A stretch of 64,000 nucleotides of DNA, from the NCBI RefSeq assembly GCF_022354825.1, contig NZ_CP031168.1:5829501-5893500 (forward strand), given 5' to 3'. This document shows, piece after piece, positions 52,020 through 60,070 of the stretch. Position 1 is the first letter of the stretch; each line of letters starts with the position of its first letter. The notes beneath the pieces were generated by a model. That model ran no database searches. It was not told the DNA's origin and saw only the letters and a program-made list of their open reading frames with translations. Both the position numbers and the translations under genes were made by a program. The stretch comes from Paenibacillus sp. H1-7 (lineage in GTDB: Bacteria > Bacillota > Bacilli > Paenibacillales > NBRC-103111).

Positions 52020-53351
52020 CTAGAGCAAATCTGCCGCGAGTTGAGCGAGATGGGAGCGTTCGCCGCGCTCCAGTGTTATATGTCCGCTGATTTGCTGCCC
52101 CTTGAAACGCTCTACAACGTACGTGAGGCCGTTGCTGGAGGCATCCAGGTACGGATGGTCTATTTGCTCGGGATCGCCCAGCAAAACGATTTTACTGCCC
52201 TCTCCGACCCTCGAGACGATGGTCTTGATCTCATGCTTGGATAAGTTCTGCGCTTCATCGATGATGATAAACTGCCCCGGAATCGAGCGGCCGCGAATGT
52301 ACGTCAACGCTTCCACCTGAATGCTGCCGAGACCCGCCAGCACTTTATCGATATCGCCCGGTTTTTTCGTATCGAATAAATATTCCAAATTATCGTAAAT
52401 CGGCTGCATCCACGGGCGGAGTTTCTCTTCCTTCTCGCCCGGCAAATATCCGATATCTTTGCCCATAGGAACGACCGGACGCGCAATCAGCAGCTTCTTA
52501 TATTTTCGTTCATCCTCTACCTTCATCAATCCTGCCGCTAGCGTCAAGAGCGTCTTCCCTGTGCCGGCCTTGCCCGTCAGCGTAACGATCGGGATATCGT
52601 CGTTCAGCAGAAGCTCCAGCGCCATACGCTGCTGCGCGTTGCGGGCTCCTATCCCCCAAATCGGATCGTTACTTAAATATAACGGCTCCAGCTTCTTTCC
52701 TTCCGCATTGACTTTCAACAGCGCGGATTTCGAGGTACCCATCTCATCTTTCAAAATAACGAATTCATGCGGGTGCAGCGGGTAGGCCAAATTCAAGGAA
52801 TTTACGCTCAAAAAACGGTACGAATAAAATTCGTCGATGATCGAAGGATGCGCGTGAATGGTCAAATAGCCCATATACATATCCGGCATGTTGACGATCC
52901 GATCGGTCAAATAATCCTGCGCCGTCAATCCGAGCACATCCGCTTTAATCCTCACCAGGGTATCTTTACTTACGATGATGACGGGCCGCGGCACCGCCTT
53001 CTCTTGCTCTTCCAGATGATAATTCAGCGCGACCGCCAAGATCCGGTTGTCGCTCGTCACTTCGGCAAACACTTCCTGCAGCTTGGCAAAGCTCCTGTGA
53101 TTCAATTCTACCTTCAGACTGCCGCCGTTCGGCAGCGGTATTCCCTCATACAGCCTTCCCTTGGAACGCAGGCTGTCCATCATCCGAGAGATCTGTCTGG
53201 CATTGCGTCCCAACTCATCCGCATTACGTTTCTTGCTGTCGATCTCCTCCAGCACAATGGCGGGAATGACGACCTCATTATCCTCAAAAGCAAATATTGC
53301 GTTAGGATCCTGTAATAATACGTTGGTATCCAATACAAAAATTTTTTCCAT
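52020..53351 (-). CDS. phoH: PIN-domain and PhoH-type ATPase (YlaK)
   Basis: A 443-residue two-domain protein of the PhoH2 type. The N-terminal PIN nuclease domain (residues 1-140) has acidic residues in FVLDTNVLL, EEID and TSDNRI. The PhoH ATPase domain has Walker A GKAGTGKT (260-267), Walker B IIIDEAQNLSKHEI and an arginine-containing VSRVGEGSKIVLLGD. PhoH2 proteins from mycobacteria unwind and cut RNA. The ATG at 53351 has GGGAGGG upstream, removing 56 open-frame residues. The equivalent Bacillus gene is ylaK. Confidence 0.93.
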   Translation of the reverse strand: MEKIFVLDTNVLLQDPNAIFAFEDNEVVIPAIVLEEIDSKKRNADELGRNARQISRMMDSLRSKGRLYEGIPLPNGGSLKVELNHRSFAKLQEVFAEVTSDNRILAVALNYHLEEQEKAVPRPVIIVSKDTLVRIKADVLGLTAQDYLTDRIVNMPDMYMGYLTIHAHPSIIDEFYSYRFLSVNSLNLAYPLHPHEFVILKDEMGTSKSALLKVNAEGKKLEPLYLSNDPIWGIGARNAQQRMALELLLNDDIPIVTLTGKAGTGKTLLTLAAGLMKVEDERKYKKLLIARPVVPMGKDIGYLPGEKEEKLRPWMQPIYDNLEYLFDTKKPGDIDKVLAGLGSIQVEALTYIRGRSIPGQFIIIDEAQNLSKHEIKTIVSRVGEGSKIVLLGDPEQIDHPYLDASSNGLTYVVERFKGQQISGHITLERGERSHLAQLAADLL

Positions 53352-53455
53352 TTGAGTCCCTCCCAGGCCGGTGTTTGGTTGCCGTAATACATAGGAATCA
53401 ACTAGTAAGGACAAACTAACCGCAGCAATTAAGGGATAGAAAGGGTCGATGACTA

Positions 53456-54004
53456 ATGAGAATGTTTGTCTACAGTATTCTGTTGTTGTCTGTATTGGTA
53501 GGTTGTAACCAATCACCAAAGAATGGAGCTTCCCCCTCCCCGACGAATGATGCGAATCGACAAGTTCAGGTGCAGCAGACGGCGCCTCAGAAAAAAGAAA
53601 TCGTCGATTCCCGGGCTGTCTCCGAACGTTTGGAGCAAATCGCCACCAGCATACCTCAGGTTGAAAGCGCCAATTGCGTCGTTTTCGGGAACACGGCGGT
53701 AGTCGGGATCAATTTGCCTCCGGATATGGACCGGTCCAAAATCGGAACCATTAAACTATCGGTCGCGGAAGCTTTAAAGAAAGATCCTTACGGCGTTAAT
53801 GCTGTAGTTACTGCGGATATGGATATGGCCGCAAGGCTTCGCAAAATTAGAGAAAGCATTGCCGGCGGCCGGCCGATAAGCGGGTTTGCCGAAGAGATGG
53901 CGGAGATCATCGGCCGGATTATGCCGCAAATTCCGAGGGACGTGCAGCCTGCGCCGCCGTCACCGAGAAGCACGGAACCGCAAATGCCGAATCAACAAAT
54001 GTAG
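53456..54004 (+). CDS. ylaJ: YhcN/YlaJ-family sporulation lipoprotein
   Basis: A 182-residue lipoprotein of the YhcN/YlaJ family. The signal peptide has lipobox VLVGC (cysteine about residue 17). A Pro/Gln-rich linker (20-45) leads to the family domain (SRAVSERLEQIATSIPQVESANCVVFGNTAVVGINL to NAVVTADMDMAARLRKI). The tail is Pro-rich. Members sit in spore membranes and affect germination or outgrowth. It diverges from phoH (ylaK), with about 100 bases between; in Bacillus the two are co-oriented. Confidence 0.88.
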   Translation: MRMFVYSILLLSVLVGCNQSPKNGASPSPTNDANRQVQVQQTAPQKKEIVDSRAVSERLEQIATSIPQVESANCVVFGNTAVVGINLPPDMDRSKIGTIKLSVAEALKKDPYGVNAVVTADMDMAARLRKIRESIAGGRPISGFAEEMAEIIGRIMPQIPRDVQPAPPSPRSTEPQMPNQQM

Positions 54005-54024
54005 CGGTTTGAGTCATATGGAGA

Positions 54025-54059
54025 AAAAGCCTAGAATCAGCAGCATTCTAGGCTTTTTT
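54025..54059. terminator. Bidirectional terminator
   Basis: A perfect 13-bp stem (AAAAGCCTAGAAT with its complement) with a 7-base loop and T-runs on both strands separates converging ylaJ and the flavin-barrel gene. Confidence 0.95.
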
Positions 54060-54500
54060 CATAGCATCGAAAACTTGCGCATCCAGCTTATCTGCTGCGC
54101 GTTTATCGTAGGTTTTCTCATATTCAGGCGCAACCGAAATGCGCGAGCCATAGAACATCGCATCGCGTACCGCGGTGATTTGAATGTCATAGCAGGCCAA
54201 TTTGAACGGAACCCCGTCCAATACATTCGTCACCTGCCGGGCTTTTCCGTAAATGGCATGTACGGACCCCGCTCCGATGAAAGTGACATTAACGAGATCA
54301 TTGTTGTTCAGGTTGGTAATAATACGGGACCTTTGATCCACAGCGAAGCGAATGGTTTCAGGATCTTTTGCATAGAGCCAGGATACCGCATTCATGCTCG
54401 GACCACCGGATTCAAAATCAATAGTGCTGAGCAGCGCAAGAGCTTCTTTTTGCAAAGATGCCATTAAAGGCTCCTGCAGAACTGTGATCGTTTCTGCCAT
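54048..54500 (-). CDS. Pyridoxamine 5'-phosphate oxidase-like protein
   Basis: A 150-residue split-barrel protein of the FMN-binding pyridoxamine-phosphate-oxidase class. Typical elements are the N-terminal LQKEALALLSTID, then SMNAVSWLYAKDPETIRFAVD and HAIYGKARQVTN. It is too small to be the PLP biosynthetic enzyme PdxH, so its substrate is unknown. In Bacillus the ylaL product of this neighbourhood is similar, and this may be its counterpart. The ATG at 54500 is preceded by GGAGGGG. Confidence 0.72.
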   Translation of the reverse strand: MAETITVLQEPLMASLQKEALALLSTIDFESGGPSMNAVSWLYAKDPETIRFAVDQRSRIITNLNNNDLVNVTFIGAGSVHAIYGKARQVTNVLDGVPFKLACYDIQITAVRDAMFYGSRISVAPEYEKTYDKRAADKLDAQVFDAMKKA

Positions 54501-54677
54501 GGTTACCCCTCCTGTGTATCTCTTTATTGTGTTAATGTAACCTCATTATAGCACAGGAACTGCTTGGCAACCACAGACAGTTGCGCTATGGTACTTGCTG
54601 CTATGTACTCCAATAATTGTCGGACACTCCTTTCGAACATGTTTAATTTATTGTATCGAAGGCGTCCTATATATATG

Positions 54678-54950
54678 TCACTGATTGTAGATAGGATTGG
54701 AATTAATATCCGTGAGCAGCTGCTCGGCGTTCTCCTTTTCGAACTGAAGCTTTTTGACTTCTTCGCCGATCTGGTAGGTTATCACGATTTTGCTGTCATC
54801 GTCTGTGATTTGGTAGGAGGTGACGGAGTGGTCTTCGCGCAGTATTTCTTCAAAAAACAGCCTGGTGTCCTCCGCCGCCCGGTCGTCCGGTCTCGCTTCG
54901 GATACAATCTTCATTTGCAGCCAGTTAAAAAAGGCGTCCTCCAATTTCAC
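54678..54950 (-). CDS. Hypothetical 90-residue protein
   Basis: I do not recognise a family. The acidic, soluble protein starts KLEDAFFNWLQMKIVSEARPDD, has an amphipathic helix (TRLFFEEILRE), then a predicted beta hairpin (SVTSYQITDDDSKIVITYQIG). It resembles neither YlaN nor other yla products. GTG at 54950 has AGGAGG 8 bases upstream, immediately preceded by a hairpin element of the type found before sepF, divIB and mraY. Confidence 0.7.
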   Translation of the reverse strand: MKLEDAFFNWLQMKIVSEARPDDRAAEDTRLFFEEILREDHSVTSYQITDDDSKIVITYQIGEEVKKLQFEKENAEQLLTDINSNPIYNQ

Positions 54951-54967
54951 TTTGTTGTCCTCCTAAG

Positions 54968-55038
54968 AGCTTTCCGAAGGAAAGCTTGCGTCGTAAGCGG
55001 TGCTTGGGTTTTCGAAAGAAAAGCAGACGTCGTAAATC
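54968..55038 (-). repeat. TACGAAG-type hairpin elements before the 54678 gene
   Basis: The main hairpin (54968-54986) has stem AGCTTTC/GAAAGCT, preceded on the coding strand by GCTTACGACG, a one-base variant of the box. It abuts CTTAGGAGG, the ribosome site. A decayed second copy lies at 55006-55038. Confidence 0.75.
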
Positions 55039-55068
55039 TAGGGAATGAAATTTTACTTGCATACTCCA

Positions 55069-55232
55069 GTGGAATATGCCCCTCCAGCCGCTGTTGAAAT
55101 CAGTGAATTTTTATTATATATAATGGTATTTTCACCAATTTCAAAGGCGGACGTAAACTCTTCCGAGGCATATCTCCACTTCCCGTATCGTTAAATTTCA
55201 AACCTGGTTTGTAATATCTTACGTCAGCCTTT
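55069..55232. other. Two interleaved inverted repeats in a 293-base gap
   Basis: Arm A, GTGGAATATGCC (55069-55080), pairs with 55167-55179 with one extra base. Arm B, AAAGGCGGACGTAA (55143-55156), pairs with 55219-55232 with one mismatch. The arms interleave as A-B-A'-B', so the pairs exclude each other as simple hairpins or form a pseudoknot. The segment is AT-rich and carries no gene. Confidence 0.5.
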
Positions 55233-55243
55233 CAGATTAAGTA

Positions 55244-55684
55244 TCAGTTAAGCAGCAGGATGGAGAAGCCCTTCTCATTCCATTTGTTCATCGTATGCAG
55301 CCAGCCCGCAATTGGTTCGTCCGCCGTCGCAGGCGCCTTCAACTCATGACATTGTTGAAGATGATGGCGCATTTCCGCGGTCGTCGGCACCTTATCGAGG
55401 TAGGCCTCCGCACAATGGGATAGCTCCAGCATGCCGTCACCGAAACGGATAGGCTTGCCCGAAGCTAGATCAAACGGCGTCTCATCCACCCCGCATGCCG
55501 CTTCTGAATCGTCGCTGAGGAGCAAATTCGCCTTAAAAGGAATCAGCATGCGAGGATGGACCGATTTCGCCAGCTGAAGAAATCGCTCAGCCGCAGGCTG
55601 CGGAGCCAGAGCTATCCGCTCGTCCGACAATATCATTACCGTTCCCTCGTACACAATAGGTACCAGCCAATATTTCCCCATCAT
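55244..55684 (-). CDS. Hypothetical 146-residue protein
   Basis: I do not recognise a family. The soluble protein begins MMGKYWLVPIVYEGTVMILSDERIAL and has RMLIPFKANLLLSDDSEAACG and a helical end (HHLQQCHELKAP). The ATG at 55684 has GCGGGGTG upstream. A GTG at 55732 would overlap the ylaH-like gene by 17 bases and has a weaker site. It follows ylaH closely, so both are probably on one transcript. Confidence 0.6.
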   Translation of the reverse strand: MMGKYWLVPIVYEGTVMILSDERIALAPQPAAERFLQLAKSVHPRMLIPFKANLLLSDDSEAACGVDETPFDLASGKPIRFGDGMLELSHCAEAYLDKVPTTAEMRHHLQQCHELKAPATADEPIAGWLHTMNKWNEKGFSILLLN

Positions 55685-55715
55685 AAGCACCCCGCTAACG
55701 TTTAAGTGCGCAAGA

Positions 55716-55985
55716 CTACTGCTTTTTGGCACGCCCCTGAATGAAGTACCGTATCTTCACCAGGAACATCATAGCTACCGCTACGGACAAGCTCGGGATG
55801 ATCGGCAGCGCTCCCAATTGAAACAACAGCAGCATCCCCGCTCCCAGCGCCAGCATGAGATAGATGATAGCCTCTTTCAAAATAGGCAGTCTGCGAGTTT
55901 TGAACACTCTGTTATACACATAAGTGATCAATACAAAAATAATGAGGTAAGTAATGAACGGATGCTCGCGAAACCATTCGGTCAT
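55716..55985 (-). CDS. ylaH: YlaH-like membrane protein
   Basis: An 89-residue protein with a first helix at residues 10-25, the loop VFKTRRLPILKEAIIYLMLALG typical of YlaH, and two further helices. The C-terminus is basic (RYFIQGRAKKQ). The function is unknown. It lies just downstream of typA, matching typA-ylaH order in Bacillus. A terminator separates the two. Confidence 0.8.
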   Translation of the reverse strand: MTEWFREHPFITYLIIFVLITYVYNRVFKTRRLPILKEAIIYLMLALGAGMLLLFQLGALPIIPSLSVAVAMMFLVKIRYFIQGRAKKQ

Positions 55986-56045
55986 AATGATTGAACCCCC
56001 TTTTGTTGAAAAGTCAAAGCAATGTATGCGTATTCCAGGTTGTTG

Positions 56046-56076
56046 AAAAAGAAAGCCCTGAATTATCAGAGCTTTC
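56046..56076 (-). terminator. Terminator of typA
   Basis: GAAAGCTCTGA and TCAGGGCTTTC form an 11-bp stem (one G-T pair) with a TAAT loop, followed on the minus strand by TTTTTC. Confidence 0.88.
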
Positions 56077-56089
56077 CCTCGGATGCATG

Positions 56090-57937
56090 TTATGCGTTAG
56101 CTTCAGCCATTTTGCGGTGTTTCTCCGCACGTTCGCGTTCGCTCTTATTCAAGATCTTTTTACGCAGACGAATGGACTTCGGCGTAATTTCACAATATTC
56201 GTCGTCGTTCAAATATTCGAGAGCTTGCTCCAAAGAATAAATACGAGGAGTCTTCATCTTCACCGTATCGTCTTTACCCGCAGAGCGGATGTTGGTCAGC
56301 TGCTTCTCTTTACAAATATTGACGATGATGTCGGTATCGCGCGTATGCTCGCCGACGATCATGCCTTCGTATACTTCCGTACCCGGTTCCAGGAACAGAA
56401 TACCGCGATCCTCTACGGACAGCATGCCGTACATGGTCGATGTGCCGGTCTCGCTCGATACGAGCACGCCCTCGTGACGGCCACCGACTCCTGCTCCGTA
56501 ATATGGACCGTAGCTGTCAAACGCGTGGTTCATAATACCGTAGCCGCGGGTCAGCGTCAAGAAGTACGTACGGTATCCGATCAAGCCGCGCGCCGGAATC
56601 AGGAATTCCAGACGAACGTTGCCGTTGCCGTTGTTGATCATGTTTACCATTTCCGCTTTGCGGGTTCCGAGACTCTCCATTACGGAGCCCATGCTTTCTT
56701 CCGGAATATCGATGATCAGACGCTCGATCGGCTCCATCTTTTGACCGTCGATAAGCTTGATAATAACCTCCGGCTTGGAAACTTGCAGCTCGAAGCCTTC
56801 ACGGCGCATATTCTCGATCAAAATACCAAGATGCAGCTCGCCGCGGCCCGATACGATAAATGCATCCGGGCTGTCGGTTTCATCGACGCGCAAGCTTACG
56901 TCGGTTTCCAGCTCCTTGAACAAACGCTCGCGAAGCTTCCGGGAAGTAACCCATTTGCCTTCGCGTCCCGCGAACGGGCTGTTGTTGACGAGGAACGTCA
57001 TTTGCAGCGTAGGCTCGTCGATTTTGAGTACCGGCAGCGCTTCTGGATTAGCAGGGTCTGCAATGGTTTCTCCGATGTTAATATCTTTAATCCCTGCGAT
57101 AGCGACAATATCTCCCGCACCCGCTTGATCCACTTCAATCCGCTTCAAGCCTTGGAAGCCGAACAGCTTCTCGATACGTGCTTGCTTCGTTACGCCCTCG
57201 CGATTAATAACCGCAACCGGCTGTCCTTGTTTCACGATACCGCGGTTTACGCGACCGATAGCGATACGTCCCAAGTATTCATTGTAATCCATCAAAGTTA
57301 CCAAAAATTGCATAGGATCTTCGACGCTCTCCGTCGGTGCCGGGATATGGCTAATTACCGTTTCATAAATGGCCTGCATGTTGCTGTCCTGCTTTTCAGG
57401 CTCAGGCTCCAGACTGGAGGTTCCCATCAAGCCGGATGCATACACAACAGGGAAGTCGAGCTGATCGTCATTCGCGCCAAGCTCGATAAACAGATCGAGC
57501 ACTTCGTCCACCACTTCGGCAGGACGGGCATTCGGACGGTCGATTTTGTTAACAACGACGATAGGCGTCAGGTTTTGCTCCAAAGCCTTGCGAAGTACGA
57601 ATTTCGTTTGCGGCATCGTGCCTTCGAATGCGTCGACAACGAGCAAAACACCGTCAACCATTTTCATAATCCGTTCTACTTCGCCGCCAAAGTCGGCGTG
57701 TCCAGGGGTGTCGACGATGTTAATCAAAAACTCTTTATATTGGATTGCGGTATTTTTGGCGAGAATGGTAATGCCGCGCTCTCTCTCCAAATCGTTGGAG
57801 TCCATTACACGTTCCTGAACCGCTTCGTTCTCACGGAACGTACCGGATTGCTGCAGCAATTTGTCTACCAGAGTTGTTTTACCATGGTCAACGTGAGCAA
57901 TAATCGCAATGTTGCGGATTTTATCTCTTGAATGCAT
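56090..57937 (-). CDS. typA: Ribosome-associated GTPase TypA/BipA
   Basis: A translational GTPase related to EF-G that aids large-subunit assembly and stress or cold adaptation. The 615-residue protein has G1 AHVDHGKTTLVDKLL, G2 ERGITILAKN, G3 DTPGHADFGGE and G4 NKIDRPNARP. EF-G-like domains III and V follow, and the BipA-specific C-terminal domain carries TPKSIRLRKKIL. A TATAAT box lies about 45 bases upstream without a strong -35. It is monocistronic, with its own terminator. Confidence 0.98.
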   Translation of the reverse strand: MHSRDKIRNIAIIAHVDHGKTTLVDKLLQQSGTFRENEAVQERVMDSNDLERERGITILAKNTAIQYKEFLINIVDTPGHADFGGEVERIMKMVDGVLLVVDAFEGTMPQTKFVLRKALEQNLTPIVVVNKIDRPNARPAEVVDEVLDLFIELGANDDQLDFPVVYASGLMGTSSLEPEPEKQDSNMQAIYETVISHIPAPTESVEDPMQFLVTLMDYNEYLGRIAIGRVNRGIVKQGQPVAVINREGVTKQARIEKLFGFQGLKRIEVDQAGAGDIVAIAGIKDINIGETIADPANPEALPVLKIDEPTLQMTFLVNNSPFAGREGKWVTSRKLRERLFKELETDVSLRVDETDSPDAFIVSGRGELHLGILIENMRREGFELQVSKPEVIIKLIDGQKMEPIERLIIDIPEESMGSVMESLGTRKAEMVNMINNGNGNVRLEFLIPARGLIGYRTYFLTLTRGYGIMNHAFDSYGPYYGAGVGGRHEGVLVSSETGTSTMYGMLSVEDRGILFLEPGTEVYEGMIVGEHTRDTDIIVNICKEKQLTNIRSAGKDDTVKMKTPRIYSLEQALEYLNDDEYCEITPKSIRLRKKILNKSERERAEKHRKMAEANA

Positions 57938-58012
57938 GTTTTCCCTTACCTCTCCTTAGTTTGACCCTTCTCTCCTTGCTCCATTATAGGAACAACCGGG
58001 GCCCGTTCCACA

Positions 58013-58043
58013 AAACAAGCGTCGGACATAAGCGCCGACGCTT
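58013..58043 (-). terminator. Terminator of the TerC gene
   Basis: A perfect 9-bp stem (AAGCGTCGG with CCGACGCTT, 9-base loop) is followed on the minus strand by GTTTTG. Confidence 0.75.
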
Positions 58044-58136
58044 GACATTTATGTTTATTATACGTGGAAATGCTGCAAAAGGCAAGGCAAAGCGACAACT
58101 TTGCCGTTCCATTTACAACCTTTTAACATGTGCCGG

Positions 58137-58805
58137 TTACGAGTGGTGTGGTTTCGGCTTGGCCAGCAGCTTCTTAAACACTCCGGTTAGAACGACGATG
58201 ATCGTAGTGGCCAGCGGAATGATCCAGTGCGGCGTGTTCCCGAGCACGAAATGAGAAGCGCTCTCGTCCTTCACGAACATCTCGCCTGCCGTATACCCGA
58301 GAATCCCTGCTCCGAGCAATACTAGGATCGGATATTTATTGAGCAAATTCATGACAAGCGTGCTGCCCCAAATGATAATCGGAACGCTCAAGCCGATCCC
58401 GAGAATGATAACGGTCAAATCATTATTCGCTTTGGCTGCAATTGCCAGAACGTTGTCGAGGCTCATGACAAAGTCGGCGACGATAATAGTCCAGACCGCT
58501 TTGCCGAGCGTCGAAGCTTCCTTCACGTTGGCGTGGCCTTCATCATCAATCAGCAGCTTGATGGCAATCCACATCAGCAGCAGCGACCCTGCCGCCTGAA
58601 TATACGGGATCGTCAATACGTAAACGGCAATGACCGTCAGAACAAGGCGCAGGCCGATAGCTCCGAATGCTCCCCACCAGATCGCCTTCTTCCGCTGGTG
58701 AACAGGCAGGTTTTTGCTCGCAAGCGCGATGACTACGGCATTGTCGCCGCTTAGTACGATGTTAATCAGCATAATTTGCAAAAATAATAGAAACCATTCC
58801 CACAT
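58137..58805 (-). CDS. TerC-family integral membrane protein
   Basis: A 222-residue membrane protein of the TerC/YjbE type with about seven helices. The key acidic residues are in helix 1 (IVLSGDNAVVIALA) and helix 4 (FVMSLDNVLAIAA), the paired family signature. Related proteins export manganese and supply it to secreted enzymes. No yybP-ykoY manganese riboswitch precedes it; the gap to thiI is only about 60 bases, so it may be co-transcribed with iscS-thiI. Confidence 0.9.
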   Translation of the reverse strand: MWEWFLLFLQIMLINIVLSGDNAVVIALASKNLPVHQRKKAIWWGAFGAIGLRLVLTVIAVYVLTIPYIQAAGSLLLMWIAIKLLIDDEGHANVKEASTLGKAVWTIIVADFVMSLDNVLAIAAKANNDLTVIILGIGLSVPIIIWGSTLVMNLLNKYPILVLLGAGILGYTAGEMFVKDESASHFVLGNTPHWIIPLATTIIVVLTGVFKKLLAKPKPHHS

Positions 58806-58865
58806 TTCCCGTTACCCTCCACATTTCATTTTGAACCACTTTGTTTATTCCATCTTCATCCCGTC

Positions 58866-60068
58866 TTAGAAAAAGGACGAGAACGGAGTTTGCTCCCCAG
58901 CCTGGATCCAGATCGTTTCCGCTCCGGCCACCGCTCGATCGATTTCCTCGTCGAGCCAATCCATGCTCTGTTCAATCGCTTCCACAACTCGCAGATTCGG
59001 ATTTGTGCTGGGCGACGGCGGCAAAAATAACGTACAGCAATCTTCATGAGGCTGTATAGAAATGTCGTAGGTGTCGATCATTTCCGCAATGCGGATAATT
59101 TCTTGCTTCTCCATGCAAATTAATGGCTGCAGAACCGGAAGATCAACCGCACGTCCGATGACGTTCATGCTTCCTAACGTTTGACTTGCAACCTGCCCGA
59201 GGCTCTCGCCGGTCACGATGGCCGAAGCTCCGTTCTCTTCGGCTAGCCTCTCCGTAATTCGGAACATTGCTCTACGTAAGACGGTTATTAACAAATTTTT
59301 CTTATATGACTGATGGACTCGCGTCTGTAAGCTGGTAAACGGTACCAGATGCAGCTTGATATCGCCGGCATACTCCGCCAGCTTGGATACAAGGTCCTTG
59401 ACCTTTTGCTGCGATCTTTCGCTCGTATACGGATAGCTGTGAAAGTGAACCGCTTCAACCTTCAAGCCCTGCCTTAGAGCCAAATACCCTGCCGCCGGGC
59501 TGTCGATACCGCCCGAGAGCATCAGCATCGCCTTGCCGTTAGTGCCAAGAGGAAAGCCTCCGACACCTTGGATCACACGGGAGAACACGAGAGCCTTCTC
59601 CTCGCGAAGCTCTACTCTCAGCTCGACTTCGGGGTGGTTAACATCCACCTTTAGCCCCGGATACGCTCGAAGAACGTAACCGCCTACCAGCTTGTTCATC
59701 TCTTGAGAGGAATGGGGAAATTGCTTGTTCACCCGCCGTACCGATACTTTAAAGCTGCTTGGCGTATGTTCGAGATTTGCCATCGCATCCAACGCTCTTT
59801 GTTGTATGGCCTCCAGCTCAAGCGGTGCGGTATGTACCGGACTGAATGAGGTCAGCCCGATAATTTTTTTCAATCGGTGCTCTATTTCATTATATGGTTC
59901 TCCATTCAACTCCATGTACACTCTGCCAAATTCCCGTAAAAAGGTAAGCTTGGCAAAGGGCTTCATTGCCTTTCTGATCTGATCGTACACGGTTTTCTCG
60001 AACCGGTGCCGATTCTTCCCCTTTAAAGTAAGCTCCCCATGGCGGAGAACGATTAAATCCGGTTTCAT
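58866..60068 (-). CDS. thiI: tRNA 4-thiouridine synthetase ThiI
   Basis: ThiI adenylates U8 of tRNA and receives sulfur from a cysteine desulfurase. The 400-residue protein has an N-terminal ferredoxin-like plus THUMP region (to about residue 165) and a PP-loop at SGGIDS (185-190). TGESLGQVASQTL follows. The C-terminal rhodanese domain of the E. coli form is absent, the usual Gram-positive form. It directly follows its desulfurase partner; GGAGG overlaps the iscS stop codon, coupling the two. Confidence 0.97.
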   Translation of the reverse strand: MKPDLIVLRHGELTLKGKNRHRFEKTVYDQIRKAMKPFAKLTFLREFGRVYMELNGEPYNEIEHRLKKIIGLTSFSPVHTAPLELEAIQQRALDAMANLEHTPSSFKVSVRRVNKQFPHSSQEMNKLVGGYVLRAYPGLKVDVNHPEVELRVELREEKALVFSRVIQGVGGFPLGTNGKAMLMLSGGIDSPAAGYLALRQGLKVEAVHFHSYPYTSERSQQKVKDLVSKLAEYAGDIKLHLVPFTSLQTRVHQSYKKNLLITVLRRAMFRITERLAEENGASAIVTGESLGQVASQTLGSMNVIGRAVDLPVLQPLICMEKQEIIRIAEMIDTYDISIQPHEDCCTLFLPPSPSTNPNLRVVEAIEQSMDWLDEEIDRAVAGAETIWIQAGEQTPFSSFF

Positions 60069-60070
60069 TG

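Noticed and set aside
55991..57931. 646-codon open frame on the plus strand
   Set aside because: It is antisense to typA over its full length. Biased codon use in typA leaves the complementary frame free of stops, and the product has no recognisable domain.
58806..58865. Manganese (yybP-ykoY) riboswitch before the TerC gene
   Set aside because: Only about 60 bases separate thiI from the gene and no matching core is present.
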